A stretch of 64,000 nucleotides of DNA from Psychrosphaera saromensis (GTDB lineage: Bacteria; Pseudomonadota; Gammaproteobacteria; Enterobacterales; Alteromonadaceae), in the NCBI RefSeq assembly GCF_002954545.1, contig NZ_MSCH01000003.1:868001-932000 (forward strand), written 5' to 3'. The translations under genes were made by a program, and so were the position numbers. Position 1 is the first letter of the stretch; each line of letters begins with the position of its first letter. The notes below the pieces were generated by a model. That model saw only the letters and a list, made by a program, of their open reading frames with translations. It was not told the DNA's origin and ran no database searches. Of the stretch, positions 9,004-17,269 are shown piece by piece.

Positions 9004-10421
9004 TATCTTCCTTTGAAGAAGCGTGATTCTTCATATACTTTAACGTCACCATCTTTAGATGTAACAGTTATAGTGATATTGGTGACTGGCTTGCTCAAAT
9101 CGTACGGATCAACAGCTAAACTAATCGGTAGGGTGAATGCTTCACCTGCTAATATGTTTACTTCTTTTTCACCGAAGTATTCAAAGCTTTTAAGCCCTTC
9201 GACGTTAACAACGTAAGTATTGTCATGCTGACTTTTATTTAAAATCAGTAGGGTATATGTATTCTCAATTAAGCCTTCACTGTTTTCCCTAAATAATGCC
9301 GTACGGTCTCGGTCTATATTTAATTCTAGAGGTAGACGAGAGGTAATCTGCCAAATAAAGGCAACCGTCATAACCAGAATAACCGCAAGATAACCAAATA
9401 GTTTTGGCCTAATGACATGCGTTTTCTTGCCTTCTAAACTATGTTCGGTGGTATAAGATATTAACCCTCTTTCATAATTCATCTTATCCATGGTCTCGTT
9501 ACAAGCATCGATACAAGCCCCACAGTTTATGCATTCATACTGTAAACCATTACGAATATCTATGCCTGTTGGGCAAACTAATACACATAAGTTACAGTCG
9601 ACACAATCGCCTAGACCAACATCTTTAGGCTCTACTTTTCTAGCTCGTGGACCACGATTTTCACCGCGTTCTGCGTCGTAAGTTACGGTAAAGGTATCTT
9701 TGTCGAACATAGATGATTGGAATCGAGCGTAAGGACAAATGTGTAAACACATGACTTCGCGCATCCAACCGGCATTTGCATAAGTACAACCAGCAAAAAA
9801 TAAAGTCCAACCAACAACGGCACCTGAGCTTTCAAATGTGAAAAAGTTTACAAACAGATCATCAATAGGCACAAAGTATCCGACAAAACTCAAGGCGGTG
9901 AGTAATGAAACAATAACCCAGGAGGTATGTTTGAGCCCCTTCTTCCATACTTTTTCGAAACTTAGTGGTAATGAATCTAATCGTTTTCGTTTATTAGCCG
10001 TGCCTTCAATCTTCTCTTCAAACCAAATGAACATGAAGGTCCAGACGGTTTGTGGGCACATATAACCGCACCAAACTCGGCCATAAAAGGTAGTAACAAA
10101 AAACAATAAATATGCAGAAATAATTAACAAAGTAGCAAATAAAGTAAGGTCTTGAGGCCATAAGGTTAAGCCAAAAATATTAAATTCTTGATTGGCGATA
10201 TCAAATAATATGGCTTGTTTCCCATCGTATTTTAACCAAGGTAATAGGGCGAAAACGGCAAGCGAAATAATTCCAATTTGTTTCCTAAGCATTTGGTGTA
10301 AACCTTTTACTGCTCGGACGTAAATTCGACTGCGGATATTGTACTGTGGCGTTTGACTCGGATCTGGTTTGTAAACTTTGACGTCACTAGGAATATTTTT
10401 TATGTCTATTTTATCGCTCAT
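9003..10421 (-). CDS. ccoG: cytochrome c oxidase accessory protein CcoG (RdxA/FixG)
   Basis: CcoG is a membrane Fe-S protein that helps deliver copper to cbb3-type cytochrome c oxidase. The protein (472 aa from ATG 10421) has several membrane segments, NapH-like cysteine motifs (CGYMCPQTVW, CLHICPYARF), two ferredoxin motifs (CVDCNLCVLVCP, CINCGACIDACN) and a C-terminal periplasmic immunoglobulin-like domain. I prefer ATG 10421 (MSDKIDIKN) to an in-frame codon at 10454, because the extra 11 residues do not look like a family N-terminus. No cco structural genes are in the window. Confidence 0.93.
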   Translation of the reverse strand: MSDKIDIKNIPSDVKVYKPDPSQTPQYNIRSRIYVRAVKGLHQMLRKQIGIISLAVFALLPWLKYDGKQAILFDIANQEFNIFGLTLWPQDLTLFATLLIISAYLLFFVTTFYGRVWCGYMCPQTVWTFMFIWFEEKIEGTANKRKRLDSLPLSFEKVWKKGLKHTSWVIVSLLTALSFVGYFVPIDDLFVNFFTFESSGAVVGWTLFFAGCTYANAGWMREVMCLHICPYARFQSSMFDKDTFTVTYDAERGENRGPRARKVEPKDVGLGDCVDCNLCVLVCPTGIDIRNGLQYECINCGACIDACNETMDKMNYERGLISYTTEHSLEGKKTHVIRPKLFGYLAVILVMTVAFIWQITSRLPLELNIDRDRTALFRENSEGLIENTYTLLILNKSQHDNTYVVNVEGLKSFEYFGEKEVNILAGEAFTLPISLAVDPYDLSKPVTNITITVTSKDGDVKVYEESRFFKGR

Positions 10422-10544
10422 GGGATTATCCAGATTTTTTAAAATTAAATACAACTCAATTAATAAAGTGAGTTAATACGATTCTGTATATTATTTTAAT
10501 CTAATTTACAGGAGTAAGTGTTGATCTAGCTCTAATTTAACGAA

Positions 10545-11033
10545 TTAAAAATCGTCGTAAGCAGAAACACTTATCCCTTCCATAGTGTAACCAACTTGAG
10601 CTAATTCGCCTTTCCACTCTTTAGTACTTAATTTCCCTGTCACCCAAATTGGATCGTACATGGCATCGGCTGGCGCACCATTGGGTAATGTAACGTAGAT
10701 TAATTGATTAGATGGTGGTGGTGGCACATGAACGCAAGCGCCAAAATACGGAACAAGTAGAAACTCAGTTACCTTGTTGTCGTCGCCTTCAAGAGGTACG
10801 ACAAAACCAGGTATTTTAATTAGTTGCCCGTCTAATTCTTTTACAACTGGTGCATTGATTGTTTGTGGTCCAGCCATAGCTTGACCAATATGTGCAATGT
10901 CGGGGGTTCCAGCGTCAAAGTCTTTTGGTACTAAATCGGACCATTCTAATTCTTTGGGGATAGGATCTGCCATTGTAGTTGGAGATGAAAAAAAACAAAT
11001 GGCTAAAAAGCAGTAAACAACTCTTAAAAACAT
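10545..11033 (-). CDS. DUF3299 domain-containing exported protein
   Basis: This 162-aa precursor has a signal peptide (MFLRVVYCFLAICFFSSPTTMA). The mature part carries the family core: an IKIPGFVVPLEG-type strand (IKIPGFVVPL), TEFLLVPYFGACVHVPPPPSNQ and WVTGKL. Its function is unknown; members are periplasmic or lipoproteins often found near transport genes. It is leftward, 90 bp upstream of ccoG, and could be co-transcribed with it. Confidence 0.85.
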   Translation of the reverse strand: MFLRVVYCFLAICFFSSPTTMADPIPKELEWSDLVPKDFDAGTPDIAHIGQAMAGPQTINAPVVKELDGQLIKIPGFVVPLEGDDNKVTEFLLVPYFGACVHVPPPPSNQLIYVTLPNGAPADAMYDPIWVTGKLSTKEWKGELAQVGYTMEGISVSAYDDF

Positions 11034-11168
11034 AATATGTTATCGACTTATACAGGCTGAACTAGGCGCATAGAATAACGTGTGCACTGGTTAATGCCAA
11101 GTTATACGTTGGCTATTTGCGTTCAGTCGCGTTAAATTGTAGTCATAACTTATTAATAAATTCTCAAT

Positions 11169-11639
11169 ATGACTAAAAAATTAGACTGGCAGGTTAAACC
11201 ATTTACTCAACTCACTACGGATGAGCTTTATGATTTGTTAAAGTTAAGAATCGATGTGTTTGTGGTTGAGCAAGAATGTTATTACCCAGATTTGGATAAT
11301 ATTGACCGCGAACCGAATACGTTACACATTTTTAACTATCAAGACGATAAAATAACTAGTTATTGCCGAGTTTTAGCTCCAGGTGTAGTGTATGAAAGTG
11401 AGTCGGCAATTGGTCGAGTAATAGTCTCGGATCAGTTTAGGGGGCAAAACTTAGGTTATGAATTGATGCAACAGGCAACAACACAAACCGACAAGCTTTG
11501 GCCTGACAATACCTGTCATATTTCAGCACAAGAGCATTTAGCAAAGTTTTATAATTCGTTAGGCTTTGAGCAAATTTCAGACATGTATTTAGAAGATGGC
11601 ATTCCTCATATTGCAATGAGGCGTGCAGCGCACAAATAA
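11169..11639 (+). CDS. GNAT family N-acetyltransferase, ElaA-like
   Basis: This 156-aa protein resembles E. coli ElaA. The family signature near the N-terminus is present (RIDVFVVEQECYYPDLDNID), and the acetyl-CoA loop is IGRVIVSDQFRGQNLGYELM at about residues 83-102. It is cytoplasmic. The substrate of ElaA-type enzymes is not firmly known. It stands alone between the DUF3299 gene and the TPP riboswitch. Confidence 0.88.
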   Translation: MTKKLDWQVKPFTQLTTDELYDLLKLRIDVFVVEQECYYPDLDNIDREPNTLHIFNYQDDKITSYCRVLAPGVVYESESAIGRVIVSDQFRGQNLGYELMQQATTQTDKLWPDNTCHISAQEHLAKFYNSLGFEQISDMYLEDGIPHIAMRRAAHK

Positions 11640-11681
11640 TCCTAGCAATTTACCGATTAGAAATTTACACTTGCAGCGAAT

Positions 11682-11785
11682 ACCAAGGAGTGTTCCTACT
11701 CAATGACGAGTAAGGACTGAGATGCATTAGCAAATCCTTAGAACCTGATCCGGCTTGTACCGGCGTAGGGATGGTGGCATAACCA
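11682..11785 (+). promoter_or_regulatory. TPP riboswitch (THI element)
   Basis: The conserved THI-box parts occur in order: an arm around GGAGTGTTCCTACTC, the CTGAGATG pyrimidine-sensor segment at about 11717-11724, and GAACCTGATCCGG...CCGGCGTAGGGA at about 11741-11772. These match the TPP-binding aptamer core. It lies about 95 nt upstream of the receptor start codon. The leader after the aptamer could form an imperfect stem (CTCTTTTGT with ACAAACAAGAG) that would cover the purine-rich start region, so control may act on translation; that part is inference. Confidence 0.93.
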
Positions 11786-11880
11786 ATAACGATTTGCTTA
11801 TGCATTATTACACACATCAACTTATCCTCGCTTACGACCGGCTCTTTTGTCTTTCAAATTAGAACAAACAAGAGAACCAA

Positions 11881-14061
11881 ATGAAAACCAGAATTGGAAT
11901 ATACGCACCATCTTTAATCGCTATTGGCCTTGCATTGTCGTTGCCAGTAATTGCCGATGAGACTCCTGATAAAGAAATAGAAACCATTGTCGTTAAAGGT
12001 GAGTTATTACCAACTACCGCGCAAAACGCAGCCAATTCAATTGATGTTCTTAATAAAGAAGCATTAGAAAAATCAGGCGCGGCTCATATTCAAGACGTAC
12101 TACAGCAAGTTGGCAATATTAACTATTCGTCAGGTAGCTCCAGAGCGCGTTTTTTCCAGATTCGTGGCATTGGGGAGCGTAGCCAGTTTGTTGATCCAGT
12201 TAACCCTTCAGTTGGCGTAGCGATTGACCGCATTGATTATTCTGAAATGGCGAATGCAGCTACTTTATTCGACATCGACCAGGTAGAAGTTTTTAAAGGC
12301 CCACAAGGCACTAATGTTGGCGCAAATGCGATGGCTGGATTCATTAATTTATCCAGTACAGAAACGGGGTCAGGCCAAGAAGGCAAAGTTAGAATGTCAT
12401 TAGGTAATTATGGCTTTCAGCAATTCGCTGCGGCTTATGGTGGCGATTTAGGTAATAAGGCTCAATATCGTGTATCAGTAAATAAAGTTGATGGTGATGG
12501 TTATATAGAAAATACTTACCTTGACCGTAAAGACACTAACGGCTTCGATGAACTGTCTATCAGAGCTATGTTTGATGTAGAAGTAAACCGTGATTGGTTG
12601 CTAAAAGCGGTTGTGCATAAGTTTGATATCGACAATGGTTATGACGCGTTCTCCTTAGATTTAAACCGTACTACTTTATCTGATGAACCAGGGTTTGATA
12701 AGCAAGACACAACAGCTATTGCCTTGACCAATACATATCAAGGTTTTACATTTGCAGATGTAAAATTGTTTTTAAGTACCTCTGATTCAGACTTAGATTA
12801 CGGTTTTGATGAAGATTGGAGTTATCAAGGCATAGCACCATACGATCCTATTAATGATCCAGATGGGGAGTATGCAGAGTACAGTTCCGTTGATCATTAT
12901 TTTAGGAAACGTGAAGCAAACCAAATTGATTTACGTCTATCAAGTAAAGATAAAGATTGGGTGTTAGGGCTATATACAAATAATAAAAATGTTGAATTAA
13001 CTCGACACTTTCTTGATTGGGATTTATGGGCTGACGCAACTTTTTCCAGTGATTATAAAGTTGTAAATACTGCATTGTACGGTGAAAAACGTTTTGCGTT
13101 ATCAAGCTCAATTACAGTTGCAGCAGGTTTACGTGTCGAAAACTATAAAGGTGATTACTCCGATAATAATGGAATCGTAGAGTCTACTAACGACAATATG
13201 TGGGGCGGACACTTTACGGCAAGCAAACAATACGACGACGAATTTCTAGCTTATTTTAGACTCAGTCGGGGCTTTAAAGCGGGTGGTGTTAACGGTGAAG
13301 CGTTAAGCAAGCTTAACGACAGTAACTCACAACAGTTTTACTTTGAATTAAGAGAACACGCTAACTTTAAACCGGAAACGTTAACTAACATTGAGCTTGG
13401 TTTAAAATATAGCTCAGCAAAAAATAAATTAAATGCAGTCGCTACTTTGTTTTATTCAACTCGTGACGACATGCAAATTAAACAATCGCTAACTAATCCT
13501 CCAGCTACGGGGAGTAATGATGGACCAACATTTATTGGTTATCTATTGAACGTGCCTGCTGGTTCAAATTATGGTGTAGAAACCACAGTTAATTATCAAT
13601 TAACCTCTGATGTGAAAGTATTTGCTGGTTTATCTTATCTTGAAACTGAAATTAGTAATATTGATCGCATTGAAAAACATCCAGATACAGGTGAAAAATA
13701 TCGTGTAATTATTAGCGTAAGAGAACAAGCTCATGCTCCTAAATATCAATTTAATTTAGGCACTAATTGGCAAATTACCGATAGTGTTTCATTAGATGTT
13801 TCCGTTACTGGTAAAGATGAATTCTTTTATTCATACAGCCATGATGAAAAGGCTGACGCTGTAGTATTAGCAAACGCGAGCTTAACTTATAAAGGCGATA
13901 TGTTCGACGTTACTTTGTGGGGACGTAATTTAACTGATGAAGAGTATGGCGTTAGAGGGTTCTACTTTGGTAACGACCCAAGAGACGGTTACACCCCAAA
14001 AAACTATGAACAGTTTGGCGAGCCGAGCGTTGTAGGAATAAAAGTCGATTACGTATTTTAA
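11881..14061 (+). CDS. TonB-dependent outer-membrane receptor, probably for thiamine
   Basis: This 726-aa precursor has a signal peptide (MKTRIGIYAPSLIAIGLALSLPVIA), a TonB-box-like IETIVVKG after the mature N-terminus, a plug domain (about residues 45-160, with QVEVFKGPQGTNVGANAMAG), and a beta-barrel ending in the aromatic YVF. It follows a TPP riboswitch and precedes PnuT and kinase genes, so the substrate is very likely thiamine or a related pyrimidine. It fits the thiamine-regulated receptors (Omr1 type) predicted in Shewanella and relatives. Sequence alone shows only a siderophore/cobalamin-type receptor; the substrate comes from context. Confidence 0.9.
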   Translation: MKTRIGIYAPSLIAIGLALSLPVIADETPDKEIETIVVKGELLPTTAQNAANSIDVLNKEALEKSGAAHIQDVLQQVGNINYSSGSSRARFFQIRGIGERSQFVDPVNPSVGVAIDRIDYSEMANAATLFDIDQVEVFKGPQGTNVGANAMAGFINLSSTETGSGQEGKVRMSLGNYGFQQFAAAYGGDLGNKAQYRVSVNKVDGDGYIENTYLDRKDTNGFDELSIRAMFDVEVNRDWLLKAVVHKFDIDNGYDAFSLDLNRTTLSDEPGFDKQDTTAIALTNTYQGFTFADVKLFLSTSDSDLDYGFDEDWSYQGIAPYDPINDPDGEYAEYSSVDHYFRKREANQIDLRLSSKDKDWVLGLYTNNKNVELTRHFLDWDLWADATFSSDYKVVNTALYGEKRFALSSSITVAAGLRVENYKGDYSDNNGIVESTNDNMWGGHFTASKQYDDEFLAYFRLSRGFKAGGVNGEALSKLNDSNSQQFYFELREHANFKPETLTNIELGLKYSSAKNKLNAVATLFYSTRDDMQIKQSLTNPPATGSNDGPTFIGYLLNVPAGSNYGVETTVNYQLTSDVKVFAGLSYLETEISNIDRIEKHPDTGEKYRVIISVREQAHAPKYQFNLGTNWQITDSVSLDVSVTGKDEFFYSYSHDEKADAVVLANASLTYKGDMFDVTLWGRNLTDEEYGVRGFYFGNDPRDGYTPKNYEQFGEPSVVGIKVDYVF

Positions 14062-14100
14062 TTAACCGCAAATATTAATATTTCTTTATAGCCCGAATAT

Positions 14101-14141
14101 AAGTGCATTGGTGAATATTGACTAGTATCAATGCACTTTTA
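14101..14141 (+). terminator. intercistronic stem-loop between receptor and YkoF-like gene
   Basis: A 10-bp perfect stem (AAGTGCATTG at 14101-14110 with CAATGCACTT at 14129-14138) with an 18-nt loop is followed by TTAATAA. The U tract is short, so it may be a leaky terminator or a message-stabilising hairpin rather than a full stop. Confidence 0.6.
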
Positions 14142-14160
14142 ATAAACAAGGAAAGCAATA

Positions 14161-14424
14161 ATGCAATTAAGCGTAGAAATAAGTAAATACCCTTTAGTGG
14201 AAGTTGATTTTGTAACCGCAATTCAAAATTTTATTGACCGTATTAATCAATACGACGATATAAGAGTCGTTACAAATGTAATGAGTACTCAGTTATTTGG
14301 TGATTACGATGTGGTTATGAATGCATTAACAACAGAATTAAAAACTAGCTTTGAAAAATATGGAACGACTGTCTTTGCCTGTAAATTTATACCAGGTAAT
14401 TTATATGAAAAATATGCAGACTAA
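14161..14424 (+). CDS. single-domain YkoF/MTH1187-like thiamine-binding protein
   Basis: This 87-aa protein has the size and pattern of one ferredoxin-like domain of the YkoF / MTH1187 superfamily: an opening strand MQLSVEISKYPL, a helix with FVTAIQNFIDRIN, then VVTNVMSTQLFGDYDVVMNALTTEL and a closing strand with FACKFIPGN. Bacillus YkoF has two such domains and binds thiamine; here there is one. The place between the thiamine receptor and PnuT in a TPP-controlled operon supports binding of thiamine or hydroxymethylpyrimidine. It has no signal peptide, so it would act in the cytoplasm. Confidence 0.75.
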   Translation: MQLSVEISKYPLVEVDFVTAIQNFIDRINQYDDIRVVTNVMSTQLFGDYDVVMNALTTELKTSFEKYGTTVFACKFIPGNLYEKYAD

Positions 14425-14451
14425 TATTGAGTAATACCCTTAAGGGAAAAT

Positions 14452-15069
14452 ATGATTGAGCAAGTATTAACTGGCTTTCAGGCAATGTCAGCATGGGAAT
14501 ATGTGGCGGTGCTGCTTGGATTGTCTTATGTGATTTTAGTGATGAAAGAAAGCTTGTGGTGTTGGCCAGCCGCTTTTGTTTCTACCTTAATTTACACTAT
14601 TTTATTCTGGCAAGGCGCCTTATTAATGGAGAGCTTTTTAAGTTTCTATTATTTACTAATGGCTATTTATGGCTGGTGGCAATGGAATAAACTAGATAAA
14701 ATTAGTAATGCCAAACTAGAAAAATCGATAGTGAGCTGGTCTACATCAAAGCATACAAAATGGATTGGTGCGGCTACAGTTACTTTCCTAATATTAGGTT
14801 ATGTTATGGATGAATACACCCATGCGAAAATTCCATATTTAGATGCATTTACCACGGTATTTGCCATTATGACAACCTATATGGTGACGCAAAAGGTATT
14901 GGAAAATTGGTTGTATTGGATAGTCATAGATATCGCCTCTATATTTCTATACTTAGAAATGGGCTATTACCCAACGGCAGTTTTATCTGTGTTGTACACA
15001 ATTCTGGCGTGGCAAGGTTTTCAAGTGTGGCGTAAACAATTACCAAACAAGCAATTTCAGCCTAATTAA
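14452..15069 (+). CDS. pnuT: PnuT-type thiamine transporter (PnuC family)
   Basis: This is a 205-aa integral membrane protein of the PnuC family with about seven hydrophobic segments. The family pattern WWQWNKL (in AIYGWWQWNKLD) and the WLYWIVIDIASIFLY segment near residues 160-175 are visible. PnuC members move nicotinamide riboside, while PnuT members move thiamine and rely on kinase trapping in the cell. The TPP riboswitch and a following kinase gene 1 bp away make thiamine the likely substrate. Confidence 0.9.
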   Translation: MIEQVLTGFQAMSAWEYVAVLLGLSYVILVMKESLWCWPAAFVSTLIYTILFWQGALLMESFLSFYYLLMAIYGWWQWNKLDKISNAKLEKSIVSWSTSKHTKWIGAATVTFLILGYVMDEYTHAKIPYLDAFTTVFAIMTTYMVTQKVLENWLYWIVIDIASIFLYLEMGYYPTAVLSVLYTILAWQGFQVWRKQLPNKQFQPN

Positions 15070-15070
15070 C

Positions 15071-15952
15071 ATGAAAAAGAATACGTCAGCTGACGACTTT
15101 TGGCTGCATAATTTACCAAGCTCTCATGCTGACTATTTATCCTATACCGAAATCGAGTTAGGCCGACATCCGTCGGCTTTTCTTACTTATCAAAACCATG
15201 AAAAATTTATAAAACAAGTTCCTGAGCATATTCAAAAGATCGAGTATTCGATACTGGCTTGGTTACATGAACTGCAATTAGCACCAAACGCAGTGAAAAA
15301 TGATAAAGGCATAAAACCTGTAATATCAACAAAGGCACCATATGAACTGCAAATCCCCAAACCCGATGTATCAACGTCAAGAACTGACTTACTGATCACC
15401 AGCAAATTAGACGGCATTCCATTAACAAAATTAAGTCTGGCATCTCGTTTTTCTTTGATATGTAAATCATTGGCATATCTACATCAATTGATTGAAGTAA
15501 CTCAATTACCGAGCATTATTGTACGCTCGCTAGATCATGAACTACCGATTAATAGTAATGATGTAGAGTCGTGTTATTTAGCGCAATTTAATCAAGCCAA
15601 AGCTAAAATAGATGAGAATCTATCTATATTGGGCTTGGTGCATGGAGATCTTTCCTCTGGGAATATTTTAGTCACAGATTCAACTATTGGTATTATTGAT
15701 TGGGAATATGCCAATGTCAGAGATTGTCGATGGGATTTAGCAACTGTTGCAGTTGAGTTTGAACTGAATTCAGGTGAATTTAATAAGTTATGTGATCTTT
15801 ATTTAAAGCAAAGGGGATTGCATGAGGATAGCTTTATTGATGTAGCAAAGAGTTGGGCTGTCGTTTATGCAGTAACCTGTTTATCGTGGGCTAAAAAAAA
15901 TAACCAAAAAACAAACAGGTATCTGCAATTTTTAGGACAGTTTGAAAATTAA
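15071..15952 (+). CDS. thiamine kinase-like phosphotransferase
   Basis: This 293-aa protein belongs to the choline kinase/aminoglycoside phosphotransferase fold. The catalytic loop is GLVHGDLSSGNILV (about residues 190-204) and the metal-binding motif is IGIIDWEYANVRDCRWDLA. It follows pnuT by 1 bp and is the last gene of the TPP-controlled operon, so it probably phosphorylates imported thiamine and traps it. Whether it makes TMP (ThiK type) or TPP cannot be told from the sequence. Its stop overlaps the end of the convergent HTH gene by 4 bp. Confidence 0.85.
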   Translation: MKKNTSADDFWLHNLPSSHADYLSYTEIELGRHPSAFLTYQNHEKFIKQVPEHIQKIEYSILAWLHELQLAPNAVKNDKGIKPVISTKAPYELQIPKPDVSTSRTDLLITSKLDGIPLTKLSLASRFSLICKSLAYLHQLIEVTQLPSIIVRSLDHELPINSNDVESCYLAQFNQAKAKIDENLSILGLVHGDLSSGNILVTDSTIGIIDWEYANVRDCRWDLATVAVEFELNSGEFNKLCDLYLKQRGLHEDSFIDVAKSWAVVYAVTCLSWAKKNNQKTNRYLQFLGQFEN

Positions 15953-16131
15953 AGACCGCCTAAACGTAATGCGATTTCTTTATATTTTTCAACGTCAGCT
16001 TTATCAAATAAAGGCTTTCCATCAGGATCTTTATCTGCTGCATTTAACAAATGTTCGCGCTCTAAACGGTTAACTCGAACGTCTTTCACACCTAAAAATT
16101 CAGCAACTTCATCAACGGTCATTAGTGACAT
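15949..16131 (-). CDS. small helix-turn-helix DNA-binding protein
   Basis: The 60-aa protein is almost wholly an excisionase/MerR-type winged HTH: MTVDEVAEFLGVKDVRVNRLEREHLL forms the HTH, and DPDGKPLFDKADVEKYKEIA is the wing and last helix. Despite the excisionase likeness there is no integrase near. It is convergent with the thiamine kinase-like gene and overlaps it by 4 bp. Its targets are unknown. Confidence 0.8.
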   Translation of the reverse strand: MSLMTVDEVAEFLGVKDVRVNRLEREHLLNAADKDPDGKPLFDKADVEKYKEIALRLGGL

Positions 16132-16426
16132 ATATCTTCTCCAAAAAAAATTAGATAATAGGTAATTAAAGTAAAAACACAGAAATTACTAGTTTAAATT
16201 ACTCTTATACTAAGCCATATATTGGGAATTTGAAAAGATAAAAGTAAATTTATTATAAAAACAGTGGGTAATTATTTATATAGTCGATGTACCTTACTAT
16301 TTGGTATCGGGCTACAGCAGGCGGATATAATGATTCTATAGGAAAAAGTTATTTATTATGAGGTAGTAAATAATATTTTTATTGATTAGAATGCTCGCGC
16401 TTAAGTAATTGTTTAAAGCTATTTGC
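16132..16426. other. intergenic region without recognised gene
   Basis: About 295 bp of AT-rich DNA separates the HTH gene from tRNA-Arg. I see no good reading frame, no strong hairpin and no repeat. The left part must hold the HTH gene promoter and the right part the tRNA promoter. Confidence 0.6.
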
Positions 16427-16501
16427 GCTCTCGTGGTGAAGTGGATCTCACGCGTCCCTCCGGAGGATGAGTCGCAGGTTCGATTCCTGCCGAGAGCGCC
16501 A
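16427..16501 (+). tRNA. tRNA-Arg (anticodon CCG)
   Basis: The sequence folds into a full cloverleaf of 75 nt: acceptor GCTCTCG with CGAGAGC, D stem GTGA with TCAC, anticodon stem CGTCC with GGATG around the loop CTCCGGA (anticodon CCG, reading CGG), T arm GCAGG-TTCGATT-CCTGC, and an encoded CCA end. It is a single tRNA with no neighbours in a cluster. Confidence 0.95.
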
Positions 16502-16520
16502 TATTAAATAGGCTGAATAA

Positions 16521-16985
16521 TTAAAAAGGTCGAGTAAATGCGACGCCAAAAACTAAAGCTTCTTCTCCATCAACGAAATCTACCGCTACCGTTGGCGCGA
16601 TACCAAAACGCTCAACATGAAAATCGTAACCTGCACTAACGCGATATAAGTTTTCAGTATGTGGGTGATAACCTCCAACTCTTTCTTGACCTAAGCCCAA
16701 GCCTAAACGAACGTTGTTATTAGGATGATAAAACGCTGAAATCAGAGATACGCTAACACCTTCACCGTGGTGAGCTTCGCTGGTTTTCTCGTAGACTGCA
16801 CCAACACCCCATTGATGATCAATTTTATATTCGTACTCTAGACCAAAGGTGATTTCTGTTTCACTATCAAAATGGGTAGCTCCGATAAAAATACCTGGAA
16901 TATGTTTCACTTCGTCGCTAGCTTGAACGTTAGCAGCTAGTGGCATAAGTAAAAGGGAAATGATGCCTAAGGTTTTATTTTTCAT
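16521..16985 (-). CDS. small outer-membrane beta-barrel-like protein
   Basis: This 154-aa precursor has a signal peptide (MKNKTLGIISLLLMPLAANVQA). The mature part has alternating amphipathic strands rich in G, Y and F and ends in the aromatic TRPF, as in small outer-membrane barrels. Pairs of histidines occur (GAVYEKTSEAHHGEGVSV, GGYHPHTENLY). No family is recognised with certainty. It lies leftward, ending 20 bp from tRNA-Arg. Confidence 0.75.
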   Translation of the reverse strand: MKNKTLGIISLLLMPLAANVQASDEVKHIPGIFIGATHFDSETEITFGLEYEYKIDHQWGVGAVYEKTSEAHHGEGVSVSLISAFYHPNNNVRLGLGLGQERVGGYHPHTENLYRVSAGYDFHVERFGIAPTVAVDFVDGEEALVFGVAFTRPF

Positions 16986-17269
16986 TTATTTACTCGTTAA
17001 AATAATGTTTAGTTAAGTACCCAATAAAATGTTTATTATTTATTTAAACTGAATAGTGAAATACTTTATTGCTCATATCCTTGTATAGAAGAGCTAGCGT
17101 TTATTGTCAAATGGTAAAATTGAAATTCAGCGCTATCTATAGATTATTTATTGTTCACACGTCCTCTGTTTAAAAGGGTGCTTGTGAATAAAATTACATG
17201 GCAAGATGCCTTTCTCAAAGCGGTTTGCACTTATAGATTCAATACTTATTACTAAAAAGAGAAGCGTAA

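Noticed and set aside
9013-10065. Several plus-strand frames opposite ccoG
   Set aside because: They are short shadows of a strongly supported membrane Fe-S protein gene.
15949-17269. Genomic island at tRNA-Arg
   Set aside because: No integrase, no repeat of the tRNA 3' end and no foreign composition are evident.
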